DNA of 64,000 nt from an uncultured Collinsella sp. GTDB taxonomy: Bacteria > Actinomycetota > Coriobacteriia > Coriobacteriales > Coriobacteriaceae. Where the stretch lies: the NCBI GenBank assembly GCA_947507155.1, contig CANNOC010000006.1, forward strand, positions 34,787 to 98,786. Reading direction: 5' to 3'. Under the pieces are notes generated by a model that saw nothing but the letters and a program-made list of their open reading frames with translations, made no database searches and was not told where the DNA came from. The translations under genes and the position numbers were made by a program. Within the stretch, counting starts at the first letter, position 1; each line of letters starts with the position of its first letter. Shown here in pieces: positions 44,344 to 52,974 of the stretch.

Positions 44344-47094
44344 CTAGGCTTTATTTGCGGGCTTTTTCTTCTTGCTCGGCATCGAGACCTTAATGCCCTG
44401 GGCGGACTTGGTCACACGCGAGCGAGTGACGCCCGTGCCCTTCTTTTTCTTGGGCTGGGCCTTTTCCACACCCTCGAGCGCGCGAACCTCGGCCTCGCGA
44501 GCGGTGCGCTCCTCACGGCGCTGCGCCATATCGGCGGCGACGCGCTTGGCAAAACGCTGGGCAGTTGAGCCCGTCGAGCTCACCTTGCCGCCACCGCGAC
44601 CCAGACGGACGCGAACGCCACGGCCAAAGCCGGTGGCAGCATGGCGACGACGCGGCTTAAGCGAATCCATCATCGTGGCGAGCTTAAAGAACACCGTGCA
44701 GGTAAAGACGACGATCGCCAGCAAGATAACGGCCTCGCCCATCGACAGGTTGGCGATGGACAGCAGCTGCGGGAGTCCGATAACACCCGCCAGGATGCCG
44801 ACGACGACAAACACAAAAAGCACCACACGCAAGGGCGTAAGCGGCTGCGAGATACGCCAGATCAGACTCACGCTCGCCGCACACGACGTAAGCAGGCACA
44901 TGGTCGAAAGCGTGAGCTGGTTAAAGCCAAACACGCGCGCTACAAAGATATCGAGCGCCGCAGCCATAATAACCGCCAGTGACGCCGGCAACGCACGCTT
45001 GAGCACGTTGGTCAAGAATGACCCCTTCACGCGGGCGTTGTTGGGCTCCAAACCCAGCACAAAGCCCGGCGCGCCGATGCAGAAGAAGTTGATGAGTGTC
45101 ATCTGAATCGGCTCGAAGGGATACGGCGGAAACGCGATGCACAGCGCCGCCAGGCCCATCGAGAACAGCGTCTTAGTCAAGAACAGCGCCGCAGAGCGCT
45201 GCAGGTTGTTGATGGAGCGACGGCCCTCAGCCACCACGGCGGGCATCGAGGCAAAATCGTTGTCGACCAGCACGATTTCGGCCACGTTGCGTGCGGCATC
45301 GGAACCGGCGGCCATGGCCACGGAGCAGTCGGCCTCCTTGAGCGCCAGCACGTCGTTGACGCCGTCGCCCGTCATGGCAACGGTATGGTCGCGACGTTTG
45401 AGCGCCTGCACGAGTTCGCGCTTCTGCTGCGGCGTCACGCGACCAAAGACGTGGTAGCGATCCACCGCCGCATCAATCTTGGACGGCGTATCGAGCGTCG
45501 TGGCGTCAACGTAGGCATCGGCCCCCGGAACGCCCACCACGCGCGCGATCGACGACACCGTGCGCGGGTCGTCGCCGCTGATCACGTTGAGGGTCACGCC
45601 TTGCTCGTTAAAGTAGCCGATGGTCTCGGCGGCCGAGGTGCGAATCTCATCGCGAATGGTCACAAAGCCCACGGGCTCGGCCTCGCCCACCATATCGCCG
45701 TCGGGCGTAAAGCCGTCCACACGGGCCACCACAAGCACGCGGCAGGTATCGGCAAGCTCGGCTACACGGTTCTCGACCTGCGCAAAGGCGCGCTCCGAAA
45801 GCACAAATTGCGCTGCGCCCATCACATAGGAGCCCTGCGCAAACGAGGCGCCGCTCCACTTTTTGGACGACGAGAACGGAATGACCGCCAGCGGCTCGGA
45901 CACCTCTACCGGGCGGTCAGCGTAATAGTTGAGCAGCGCCTGACAGGTCTCGTTGGCGTCTGCCGAGGTGGCACGCGCCACGTTGGCGAGCGCAAAATCG
46001 AGGACCGTGGTCTCGACGGGGACAGCTGCCTCGTCCGAGTCCGCGCCAAAGCCAACGCCCTCAACAGGCAGCGGGTAGGTACCCTCGACCTCCATACGGC
46101 CCGAGGTAATGGTGCCCGTCTTGTCCAGGCACAGCACGTCGACGCGCGCGAGCGTCTCGATACAGTAGAGCTGCTGCGCGAGTACCTTGCGGCGCGCCAG
46201 ACGCACCGTGGCGATGGCAAGCACCGACGAAGTCAGCAGCACCAGGCCCTGCGGAATCATGCCCAAAAGAGCGCCCACCGTAGACAGCAGCGCCGACGAA
46301 GGCACGCGACCGGCAAGCAGCTCGGAAAAACACCACGAAAGCGCGCTATCGCCCGGCGTACCGGCGGCATCCCACAGCTCGCTCACGCTCGAGGCAAAGA
46401 GCGCCAGGCCGAGCGGAATCATAATGAGGCTCGCAAAGCGCACGATGGCGTTGAGCGCATTCATGATCTCGGAATTGACCTTTTTGACGTACTTGGCCTC
46501 GTTGTTGATCTTGGCCACGTAGTTGTCGGCGCCAACATGGATCACGCGGGCGCGCAGCAGGCCCGAGTCGATAAAGCTGCCGCTCATGAGCTCGGAGCCG
46601 GGCTGCTTTTTGATGAGATCGCTCTCGCCCGTCAGCAGGCTCTCGTTCACGAGTGCCTCACCCGAAACCACCACGGCGTCGGCCGGAATCTGGTCACCGC
46701 GCCCCAAGCGGATGATGTCATCGAGCACGATCTGGTCCAAGTCGAGCTCCACCTCGGCACCGTCGCGCACCGCGATGGCCTTCTTAGAGGTCAGCAGCGT
46801 AAGCTTATCGACCATCTTCTTGGAGCGCATGGACTGGATGACGCCAATTGCCGTGTTCAAGAACACCACGAACAGGAACGTGAGGTTCTTGAACGATCCG
46901 GTCAGCAACACCAAAATCGCCAAGACAGCGTTGATCAAGTTAAACAGCGTGCAGAGGTTCTCGATGATGAGCTCTTTGACCGATTTGGTCTTAAGCTCCA
47001 TGTTGCGGTTGATCTTACCGGAGGCGATGCGCTCCTCGACCTCGGCGGTCGAAAGCCCGCGCTCGATATCCGTTGCTGCCATACCTTGTCCCAT
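44344..47094 (-). CDS. P-type cation-transporting ATPase (CtpE-like)
   Basis: Membrane pump of the HAD P-type family; substrate uncertain, probably a divalent cation such as Ca2+ by resemblance to CtpE. Visible: actuator motif VNESLLTGESDLIKK, phosphorylation motif CLDKTGTITSGRM (Asp near residue 325), and hinge MTGDGVNDVLALKEADCSVA. The M4 motif reads GMIPQGLVLLTS, with Gln where Ca2+ pumps have Glu. About ten membrane helices are expected. The last ~110 residues form a strongly basic Lys/Arg tail not typical of the family. The start is uncertain: the ATG at 47094 (or 47082) lies after the tRNA-Arg terminator; the track start inside the tRNA is rejected. Confidence 0.88.
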   Translation of the reverse strand: MGQGMAATDIERGLSTAEVEERIASGKINRNMELKTKSVKELIIENLCTLFNLINAVLAILVLLTGSFKNLTFLFVVFLNTAIGVIQSMRSKKMVDKLTLLTSKKAIAVRDGAEVELDLDQIVLDDIIRLGRGDQIPADAVVVSGEALVNESLLTGESDLIKKQPGSELMSGSFIDSGLLRARVIHVGADNYVAKINNEAKYVKKVNSEIMNALNAIVRFASLIMIPLGLALFASSVSELWDAAGTPGDSALSWCFSELLAGRVPSSALLSTVGALLGMIPQGLVLLTSSVLAIATVRLARRKVLAQQLYCIETLARVDVLCLDKTGTITSGRMEVEGTYPLPVEGVGFGADSDEAAVPVETTVLDFALANVARATSADANETCQALLNYYADRPVEVSEPLAVIPFSSSKKWSGASFAQGSYVMGAAQFVLSERAFAQVENRVAELADTCRVLVVARVDGFTPDGDMVGEAEPVGFVTIRDEIRTSAAETIGYFNEQGVTLNVISGDDPRTVSSIARVVGVPGADAYVDATTLDTPSKIDAAVDRYHVFGRVTPQQKRELVQALKRRDHTVAMTGDGVNDVLALKEADCSVAMAAGSDAARNVAEIVLVDNDFASMPAVVAEGRRSINNLQRSAALFLTKTLFSMGLAALCIAFPPYPFEPIQMTLINFFCIGAPGFVLGLEPNNARVKGSFLTNVLKRALPASLAVIMAAALDIFVARVFGFNQLTLSTMCLLTSCAASVSLIWRISQPLTPLRVVLFVFVVVGILAGVIGLPQLLSIANLSMGEAVILLAIVVFTCTVFFKLATMMDSLKPRRRHAATGFGRGVRVRLGRGGGKVSSTGSTAQRFAKRVAADMAQRREERTAREAEVRALEGVEKAQPKKKKGTGVTRSRVTKSAQGIKVSMPSKKKKPANKA

Positions 47095-47110
47095 CACGTC
47101 GCGTCGGTAT

Positions 47111-47146
47111 AAGAAAACCGCCCGGACCATGCGAGGTTCGGACGGT
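47111..47146 (-). terminator. Terminator of tRNA-Arg(CCG)
   Basis: A 12-bp stem (ACCGTCCGAACC with GGTCCGGGCGGT, one G-U and one mismatch) is followed by TTTTCTTAT on the minus strand. It lies 15 nt past the tRNA and just before the ATPase start. Confidence 0.75.
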
Positions 47147-47160
47147 CTTACGTTCGAGGG

Positions 47161-47234
47161 TGCCCCATGTTGGATTCGAACCAACGGCCTTCTGCTCCGG
47201 AGGCAGACGCTCTAATCCCCTGAGCTAATAGGGC
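47161..47234 (-). tRNA. tRNA-Arg (anticodon CCG)
   Basis: A full cloverleaf is readable on the minus strand. The acceptor arms are GCCCTAT/ATGGGGC with discriminator A. The anticodon stem TCTGC/GCAGA holds loop CTCCGGA, i.e. CCG, which reads CGG. The T-loop is GGTTCGAATCC. The 3' CCA is not encoded. Confidence 0.96.
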
Positions 47235-47245
47235 GAACGGTTGGC

Positions 47246-47275
47246 ATTATACCCAAGTGCGCCACGGGCTAACAA
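47246..47275 (-). promoter_or_regulatory. Promoter of tRNA-Arg(CCG)
   Basis: The minus strand reads TTGTTA, 18 bp, then a consensus TATAAT, 11 nt before the tRNA 5' end. Confidence 0.8.
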
Positions 47276-47328
47276 AAGAATAGAAAAAGCTTTGCAATTA
47301 CGTGGGAGACACGGCGCAGAGGCTCACC

Positions 47329-47357
47329 TTAGAACGCAAAAGTGAAACAATTAGTAT
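47329..47357 (+). promoter_or_regulatory. Promoter of the aromatic amino acid cluster
   Basis: TTAGAA, 17 bp, TAGTAT (overlapping TATAAA) lies about 80 nt upstream of the DAHP synthase ATG. Transcription would begin near 47364, directly before the leader ATG at 47366. Confidence 0.6.
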
Positions 47358-47365
47358 AAACTCTC

Positions 47366-47440
47366 ATGCACATATATAACGGCTCGCGATGCGGGCCGTT
47401 TTTGCAAGAGCTATCCATCGAGGTGAGAGGCACACCATGA
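47366..47440 (+). CDS. Possible 24-residue leader peptide of the aro cluster
   Basis: An ATG just after the predicted transcription start opens a 24-codon frame (MHIYNGSRCGPFLQELSIEV...). Its TGA overlaps the DAHP synthase ATG as ATGA. The frame runs through the terminator-like hairpin and contains one Tyr and one Phe codon, the pathway end products. Translation could influence hairpin formation and couple to the first gene. No Shine-Dalgarno is possible if transcription starts as predicted, so a leaderless start would be needed. It may be fortuitous. Confidence 0.35.
   Translation: MHIYNGSRCGPFLQELSIEVRGTP
47379..47403 (+). terminator. Attenuator-like terminator in the aro leader
   Basis: ACGGCTCGC and GCGGGCCGT pair (one G-U) over a 3-nt loop and are followed by TTTTT on the plus strand. 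It lies between the predicted promoter and the first aro gene, where no other plus-strand gene needs terminating. Confidence 0.7.
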
Positions 47441-48462
47441 TTGCGATTTTAAAGCAGAGCGCCAGCGACGAGGCCGTCGCCCATATCGTCAGCTGGATTG
47501 AGAAGAAGGGTCTCAAGACCGACGTCTCGCGCGGCGAGAACGAGACCATCATCGGCCTGGTGGGCGATACGACCAAGATCGACCCGTTCTTGCTCGAGTC
47601 CATGGATGTCGTCGAGCGCGTGCAGCGCGTCTCCGAGCCCTTTAAGCGTGCCAACCGCAAGTTCCACCCTGAGGACTCCGTCATCGACTGCGGCCACGGC
47701 GTCAAGATCGGCGGCGACCAGTTCCAGGTCATCGCCGGACCCTGCTCCGTCGAGGGCGAAAACCTCATTCGCATCGCACGCCGCGTAAAGGCCGCCGGCG
47801 CCACGATGCTGCGCGGTGGCGCCTACAAGCCCCGCACCTCCCCTTACGCCTACCAGGGCATGGGTCCCGCCGGCCTGGACCTGCTATGCGAGGCATCCGC
47901 TGAGCTCGACATGCCGATCGTCACCGAGATCATGGACCCGCGCGACGTGCAGGTCTTCTTGGATAAGAAGATCGACGTCATGCAGATCGGCGCCCGCAAC
48001 GCGCAGAACTTCCCCCTGCTCAAGGAGGTCGGCAAGACCAAGACCCCGGTCCTGCTCAAGCGCGGCATGTCCGGCACCGTCGACGAGTTGCTCATGGCTG
48101 CCGAGTACATCATGAGCGAGGGCAACGACAACGTCATCCTGTGCGAGCGCGGCATTCGCACCTTCGAGACCCGCACCCGCAACACCTTCGACCTCAACGC
48201 CGTGCCGGTGCTGCACCACCTATCGCACCTGCCCGTCGTCGCCGACCCCAGCCACGCCACCGGCTACACCCGCTATGTCGAGCCCATGGCGCTCGCCGCG
48301 ACTGCCTGCGGCGCCAACGGTCTGGAGATCGAGGTCCACGACGACCCGAGCCACGCTTGGTCCGACGGTGCTCAGGCCCTCACCCCCGACCAGTTCGACG
48401 ACACCATGCGCCGCATCCGCGCCATCCGCGAGGTCGTCTGCCAAGAGACCGTTCAGGAGTAA
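47437..48462 (+). CDS. aroF: 3-deoxy-7-phosphoheptulonate (DAHP) synthase, AroA-I-beta type
   Basis: First shikimate-pathway step: PEP + erythrose-4-P to DAHP. An N-terminal ferredoxin-like regulatory domain (residues 1-~70, MIAILKQSASDEAVAHIV) precedes the barrel, as in the Thermotoga-type enzyme; such domains mediate Tyr/Phe inhibition. Catalytic motifs are VIAGPCSVEGENL, GGAYKPRTSPYAYQG, QIGARNAQNFPLL, LLKRGMSGTVDE and VVADPSHATGY. The ATG at 47437 has GAGAGG 6 nt upstream; the earlier in-frame ATG at 47389 lies in the terminator hairpin. Length is 341 aa. tyrA follows after 3 nt. Confidence 0.95.
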   Translation: MIAILKQSASDEAVAHIVSWIEKKGLKTDVSRGENETIIGLVGDTTKIDPFLLESMDVVERVQRVSEPFKRANRKFHPEDSVIDCGHGVKIGGDQFQVIAGPCSVEGENLIRIARRVKAAGATMLRGGAYKPRTSPYAYQGMGPAGLDLLCEASAELDMPIVTEIMDPRDVQVFLDKKIDVMQIGARNAQNFPLLKEVGKTKTPVLLKRGMSGTVDELLMAAEYIMSEGNDNVILCERGIRTFETRTRNTFDLNAVPVLHHLSHLPVVADPSHATGYTRYVEPMALAATACGANGLEIEVHDDPSHAWSDGAQALTPDQFDDTMRRIRAIREVVCQETVQE

Positions 48463-48465
48463 CCC

Positions 48466-49380
48466 ATGGGTACGGTGAGAAACGCACGCGTCAACCAGGG
48501 TGGACCCAAGTGCGCCGGCATCGTGGGCCTGGGCCTCATCGGCGGCAGCTTTGCCCGCGGCTATGCGCAGGCGGGCGTTCGCGTGCTTGCCTGGGACCCC
48601 GACGATGACGTGATGACGGCCGCCAGCATGGGTACCGTCGCCGGCGAGCTCAACGACGAGACGCTCGGCGAGTGCGACATCATCGTCCTTGCCTGCTATC
48701 CTAAAGGATGCATCGAGTGGCTCGAGGCCCACGCCCAGGCGCTCGCCGACGCCACCGACACCGAAGCCATCATGGGCCCCGTGGTGATCGACACCGTGGG
48801 TGTGAAGGGCATTGTGTGTGAGCGGGCCTTTGAGCTCGCACGAGAGCACGGCTTTTACTTTGTGGGCGCACACCCCATGGCGGGCACCCAGTTCTCGGGC
48901 TACGCGCACTCCCGCGCCGACTTGTTCCAGGGCGCACCGCTCGTGCTCGTTCCGCCTGCGGTAGACGATGCCCTTAAGCTGGAGCTCTTGGGCCAGGTAC
49001 GCGAGATGGTGCGTCCCTTGGGGTTTGGCAAGTTCAGCGTGACCACCGCCGCCGAGCACGACCGCGTGATCGCATTTACGAGCCAGCTCGCACACGTGGT
49101 GTCCAACGCCTACGTAAAGAGCCCCACCGCCCAGGTCCACCACGGCTTTTCGGCCGGCAGCTACCGCGACCTCACGCGCGTGGCACACCTCAACCCCCAG
49201 ATGTGGTCGGAGCTCATGATCGACGACGCCGACGCGCTCGCCTTCGAGATCGACCATCTGATCGATTCGCTCGGCGCCTACAGCCGCGCGCTCAAAGACC
49301 GCGACCAGCGTTATCTTGAGAACCTTCTTGCCGAGGGCGATCGCATCAAGCGCGCGCTCGACGACGAGAGCGCCCACTAG
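48466..49380 (+). CDS. tyrA: Prephenate dehydrogenase
   Basis: Oxidatively decarboxylates prephenate to 4-hydroxyphenylpyruvate in tyrosine synthesis. The NAD-binding motif is GIVGLGLIGGSFARGYA near residue 18. Substrate residues are in IDTVGVKG, GAHPMAGTQFSGYAHS, SQLAHVVSNAY and GSYRDLTRVA. Length 304 aa corresponds to the catalytic domain without a C-terminal ACT domain, so feedback control probably acts elsewhere. AGGAG precedes the ATG within the end of aroF. Confidence 0.94.
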   Translation: MGTVRNARVNQGGPKCAGIVGLGLIGGSFARGYAQAGVRVLAWDPDDDVMTAASMGTVAGELNDETLGECDIIVLACYPKGCIEWLEAHAQALADATDTEAIMGPVVIDTVGVKGIVCERAFELAREHGFYFVGAHPMAGTQFSGYAHSRADLFQGAPLVLVPPAVDDALKLELLGQVREMVRPLGFGKFSVTTAAEHDRVIAFTSQLAHVVSNAYVKSPTAQVHHGFSAGSYRDLTRVAHLNPQMWSELMIDDADALAFEIDHLIDSLGAYSRALKDRDQRYLENLLAEGDRIKRALDDESAH

Positions 49381-49416
49381 ACCACCCATCACGCCAGGTC
49401 GAAAGGACCATAGCTT

Positions 49417-50523
49417 ATGGCGATTACCATCGATATCGACACCGCACGCCCCTACCAGGTGCACGTCGGCACGTTTTTGCTGGAGCAGGCGGGCCCGCTC
49501 GTCCGAGCCACCGCCGGCGGATCACGCGCCGTCATTGTGACGGACACCAACGTAGGTCCCCTCTACCAGATGCCCGTTAAGCAGAGCCTGGAGGCATCAG
49601 GCTATGAGGTAAGCATTTGCACCTTCGAGGCCGGCGAGGCACACAAGCGCGCCGAGACCTACGTTGCCATTCTTGAGTTTGTAGCCGAGCACGAGCTTTC
49701 GCGTTCCGACGTGATCGTGGCGCTCGGCGGCGGCGTCGTGGGCGACGTAGCCGGCTTTGTGGCCGCCACCTACATGCGCGGCTGCAAGTTTGTGCAGATC
49801 CCCACGAGCCTGCTCGCCATGGTGGACTCGTCGGTGGGCGGCAAGACGGCCATCGACCTGGCCGCCGGCAAAAATCTCGCCGGTGCCTTTTGGCAGCCGA
49901 GCGTAGTTATCGCCGACGTGGGATGCCTTGCCACCCTCACGCCCGAGCAGTTCGCCGACGGCTGCGGCGAGGTCGTCAAGCACGCCGTGATTGCCGATCC
50001 GGAGCTTTTCGCCGAGCTGGAGAAGACCCCGCTCACGCTTGAGCTGCTGAACCGCGACGTGGCCCGCGTGGCGCTCATCATCGCCCGCAATATCGACATT
50101 AAGCGCGCTGTGGTCGTTGCCGACGAGCGCGAGACCAACCAGCGCAAACTCCTCAACTTTGGACACAGCGCCGGACATGCCGTCGAGGCCTGCGAGCACT
50201 TTGAGCTGGGACACGGCAACTGCGTGTCGATCGGCATGGGTATCATCACGCGCGCCGCGGCCCTGCACGGCATTTGCGATGCCGAGCTGCCTGGTCGCAT
50301 CGAGGAGCTCTGCGCCCGCCACGGCCTCAAGACCCGCTGTGAGCTTTCCGCCGACACCGTCTTTGCCGAGGCGTTGCACGACAAAAAACGCGCCGGTGAC
50401 ACCATCGATCTGGTGATTCCGCACGGTATTGGCCGCTGCAGCATCGACCGCACGCCGCTATCCACCTTCCATGACTTAATTGCCGAGGGCCTCGGCCAGA
50501 AGGGAGACGCATCCGCATGCTAG
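49417..50523 (+). CDS. aroB: 3-dehydroquinate synthase
   Basis: Second shikimate step, cyclising DAHP to 3-dehydroquinate with NAD and a metal. Motifs: VALGGGVVGDVAGFVAATYM, PTSLLAMVDSSVGGKTAIDL, CGEVVKHAVI and NFGHSAGHAVEAC, which hold NAD and the metal ligands. Length is 368 aa. The ATG has AAAGGA upstream. Its end overlaps aroA by 7 nt. Confidence 0.97.
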   Translation: MAITIDIDTARPYQVHVGTFLLEQAGPLVRATAGGSRAVIVTDTNVGPLYQMPVKQSLEASGYEVSICTFEAGEAHKRAETYVAILEFVAEHELSRSDVIVALGGGVVGDVAGFVAATYMRGCKFVQIPTSLLAMVDSSVGGKTAIDLAAGKNLAGAFWQPSVVIADVGCLATLTPEQFADGCGEVVKHAVIADPELFAELEKTPLTLELLNRDVARVALIIARNIDIKRAVVVADERETNQRKLLNFGHSAGHAVEACEHFELGHGNCVSIGMGIITRAAALHGICDAELPGRIEELCARHGLKTRCELSADTVFAEALHDKKRAGDTIDLVIPHGIGRCSIDRTPLSTFHDLIAEGLGQKGDASAC

Positions 50524-51836
50524 CCCGCATCACCCCCTCCCCGCTCAAGGGCACCGTCCCCGCCATCGCATCCAAATCGATGGCGCACCGCTTGATTATC
50601 TGCGCTGCGCTCGCCAACGGAGAAACGCATGTGACCTGCAACACCACCTGCGCCGATATTGAGGCCACGGTGCGCTGCCTCACGTCGCTGGGCGCCCGCA
50701 TCGAGACCGTCGAGGATGGCTTCCAGGTCCATCCCACCATGAAGAGTATTGAGTTCGGCCTGCTCAAGGCACTTGCGGGCGGCACGCTCGACTGCGGCGA
50801 GAGCGGCTCCACGCTCCGCTTTATGCTGCCCGTCGCCTGCGCGCTGGGGGCAGAGGCAACCTTTGTGGGCCAGGGTCGTCTGGGCGCACGCCCCCTCTCT
50901 CCGCTCTCCGACGAGATCATTGCCGCCGGCTGCGACCTGCAGGGCCTGGGCGGCTTTCCGCTCAAGACAAGCGGCCGCATGCGCCCGGGCACCTTTATCC
51001 TGCCGGGCAACGTGAGCTCGCAGTACATCTCCGGCCTGCTGCTGGCGGCCCCGCTGCTGGCCCAGCCCTCCTGCGTGCAGGTGACCGGCCTTATCGAGAG
51101 CCGCCCCTATATCAACCTGACCATCCAGGCCATGAAGGCCTTCGGCGTCGAGGTCAACGTCGAGCGTATCCCCGCCAAGGACGGCCAACCCGAGATCACG
51201 AACTTCCGCGTGAGCAGCGGCTCGTACCGCACGCCTGGCAACGTGGCTGTCGAGGGCGACTGGTCCAACGCCGCCTTTTGGCTGTGTGCCGGCGCCATCG
51301 GCTCCGACCCCATCACTGTCGAGGGCGTGTCGCTCAGCTCCGCGCAGGGTGATCGCAACGTGCTTGCCGCGCTCTCGCGCTTTGGCGCCCGCATCGTGCG
51401 CTCCACCAACGCCGCCACTGTGCAGTCCGACAAGCTCGCCGGCTTTGAAATGAGCGCGCACGACATTCCGGACCTGGTGCCCGTTATCTCTGCCGTGGCA
51501 TCGTTGGCGCAAGGCCGCACGTTCATCCGCGACTGCGCCCGCCTGCGCATCAAGGAATCCGACCGTCTGGCCACCACCACCCGCGAGCTCACCGCACTGG
51601 GCGCACAGGTGCGCATTGCCGGCGACGACCTCATCATCAAGGGTGTCGACGCCTTTACCGGCGGCGAGGTCGATTCGCACAACGACCACCGCATCGCCAT
51701 GATGGCCGCCATCGCTGCGAGCCGCGCCACTGGCGAGGTCGTGATCCACGGCGCCGAGGCCGTCAACAAGTCCTATCCCGACTTCTTCGACCACTACCGC
51801 CTGCTGGGCGGCAAGGTCACACTCGAGGAGGAATAG
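50517..51836 (+). CDS. aroA: 3-phosphoshikimate 1-carboxyvinyltransferase (EPSP synthase)
   Basis: Sixth shikimate step, joining PEP to shikimate-3-P. It begins ITPSPLKGTVPAIASKSMAH (substrate Lys and Ser). GESGSTLRFMLPVA corresponds to the family's LGNAGTAMR motif; QYISGLLLAAPLL and RLRIKESDRLATTTREL follow. The GESGST-type active site resembles the class II (glyphosate-tolerant-like) form, which is inference. Length is 439 aa. It overlaps aroB and is 1 nt from aroC. Confidence 0.96.
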   Translation: MLARITPSPLKGTVPAIASKSMAHRLIICAALANGETHVTCNTTCADIEATVRCLTSLGARIETVEDGFQVHPTMKSIEFGLLKALAGGTLDCGESGSTLRFMLPVACALGAEATFVGQGRLGARPLSPLSDEIIAAGCDLQGLGGFPLKTSGRMRPGTFILPGNVSSQYISGLLLAAPLLAQPSCVQVTGLIESRPYINLTIQAMKAFGVEVNVERIPAKDGQPEITNFRVSSGSYRTPGNVAVEGDWSNAAFWLCAGAIGSDPITVEGVSLSSAQGDRNVLAALSRFGARIVRSTNAATVQSDKLAGFEMSAHDIPDLVPVISAVASLAQGRTFIRDCARLRIKESDRLATTTRELTALGAQVRIAGDDLIIKGVDAFTGGEVDSHNDHRIAMMAAIAASRATGEVVIHGAEAVNKSYPDFFDHYRLLGGKVTLEEE

Positions 51837-51837
51837 C

Positions 51838-52935
51838 ATGTCCTCGACCTTTGGCAACGTCTTGCATCTGAGCATCTTTGGCCAGTCGCACTCCCCTGCT
51901 ATCGGCTGCTCACTCGATGGCATTCCCGCCGGTATCGCCGTTGACCAGGAGCAGCTGCAGGCCTTTTTGGACCGTCGCGCCCCCGGCCGCGACGAGACCG
52001 CGACCAAGCGCCGTGAGGCCGACGCCGCGCATATCATTGCCGGTGTGGTCGATGGACACACTACCGGCGCACCCATCGCCGCGATCATTGAGAACACCAA
52101 CACACGCTCCAAGGACTATTACGAGCTGCGCTGCAAACCCCGCCCCGGGCACGCAGACTTTCCGGCGCGCGTGAAGTACCACAACATGCACGACGTCGCC
52201 GGCGGTGGGCATTTCTCCGGACGCCTGACGGCCCCCCTATGCATCGCCGGCGGCATCGCGCTGCAGGCGCTCGAGGCCCGTGGCATCAAGGTCATGGCGC
52301 ACGTCGCGCAGATCGGTGGCATCTCCGACCTGCCCATGGACGATATGGCCTATCGCGAGGCCGACCGCAAGGCAATCCTTACGAACGATTTGCCCTGCAT
52401 TGACGCCGCCGCAGCCGGCCGCATGCGCGAGGAGATCCTAGCCGCGCGCGACGAACTCGACAGCATCGGCGGCATCGTGGAGTGCGGCATCTACGGGCTT
52501 CCCGCGGGCATCGGTGACCCCATGTTCGACGGCATCGAGAACCGCATCGCACAGATCGCATTTGGCATTCCCGCCGTGAAGGGCGTGGAGTTTGGCATGG
52601 GCTTTGCCGTGGCCGCCATGCGCGGCAGCGAGAACAACGATCCGTACCGCGTTGATGCCGAGACCGGCGAGATTGCAGTCGAGTCCAACAACGCCGGCGG
52701 CATTCTGGGCGGCATTTCCACAGGCGCACCCGTCATGTGGCGTATGGCCGTAAAGCCGACGCCCTCCATTGGCCGCGAGCAGCAGACCGTGGATATGGAC
52801 GCCATGGAAAATGCCGAGCTCTCGGTCCACGGCCGTCACGATCCCTGCATCGTCCCGCGCGCTGTCCCCGTAGCCGAGGCAGCCGCCGCCCTCGCGATTT
52901 GGGACGCCCTCCTCGAGGACGCCGCCCAGCGCTAA
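51838..52935 (+). CDS. aroC: Chorismate synthase
   Basis: Last common step, making chorismate from EPSP with reduced FMN. GQSHSPAIGCSLDGIPAG is the N-terminal signature. RRAPGRDETATKRREAD, then RPGHADFPARVKYH and HDVAGGGHFSGRLTA are the FMN/EPSP loops. The C-terminal RHDPCIVPRAVPVAEAAAAL is conserved. Length is 365 aa. GAGGAGG lies 6-8 nt before the ATG at 51838. A palindromic gap separates it from pheA. Confidence 0.97.
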   Translation: MSSTFGNVLHLSIFGQSHSPAIGCSLDGIPAGIAVDQEQLQAFLDRRAPGRDETATKRREADAAHIIAGVVDGHTTGAPIAAIIENTNTRSKDYYELRCKPRPGHADFPARVKYHNMHDVAGGGHFSGRLTAPLCIAGGIALQALEARGIKVMAHVAQIGGISDLPMDDMAYREADRKAILTNDLPCIDAAAAGRMREEILAARDELDSIGGIVECGIYGLPAGIGDPMFDGIENRIAQIAFGIPAVKGVEFGMGFAVAAMRGSENNDPYRVDAETGEIAVESNNAGGILGGISTGAPVMWRMAVKPTPSIGREQQTVDMDAMENAELSVHGRHDPCIVPRAVPVAEAAAALAIWDALLEDAAQR

Positions 52936-52943
52936 AAATCTCC

Positions 52944-52963
52944 GGGGGCCAACTCCGGCCCCC
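52944..52963. other. GC-rich hairpin after aroC
   Basis: GGGGGCC and GGCCCCC form a 7-bp stem with a 6-nt loop, 9 nt past the aroC stop. No U-tract follows on the plus strand, so it is at best a weak terminator. Confidence 0.4.
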
Positions 52964-52974
52964 ACGCCCACCCA

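Noticed and set aside
47389-47436. In-frame upstream ATG for DAHP synthase
   Set aside because: It lies in the terminator hairpin, lacks a Shine-Dalgarno and adds 16 residues absent from the family.
50520-52112. 530-aa minus-strand ORF over aroA/aroC
   Set aside because: Shadow frame; aroA and aroC motifs on the plus strand are complete.
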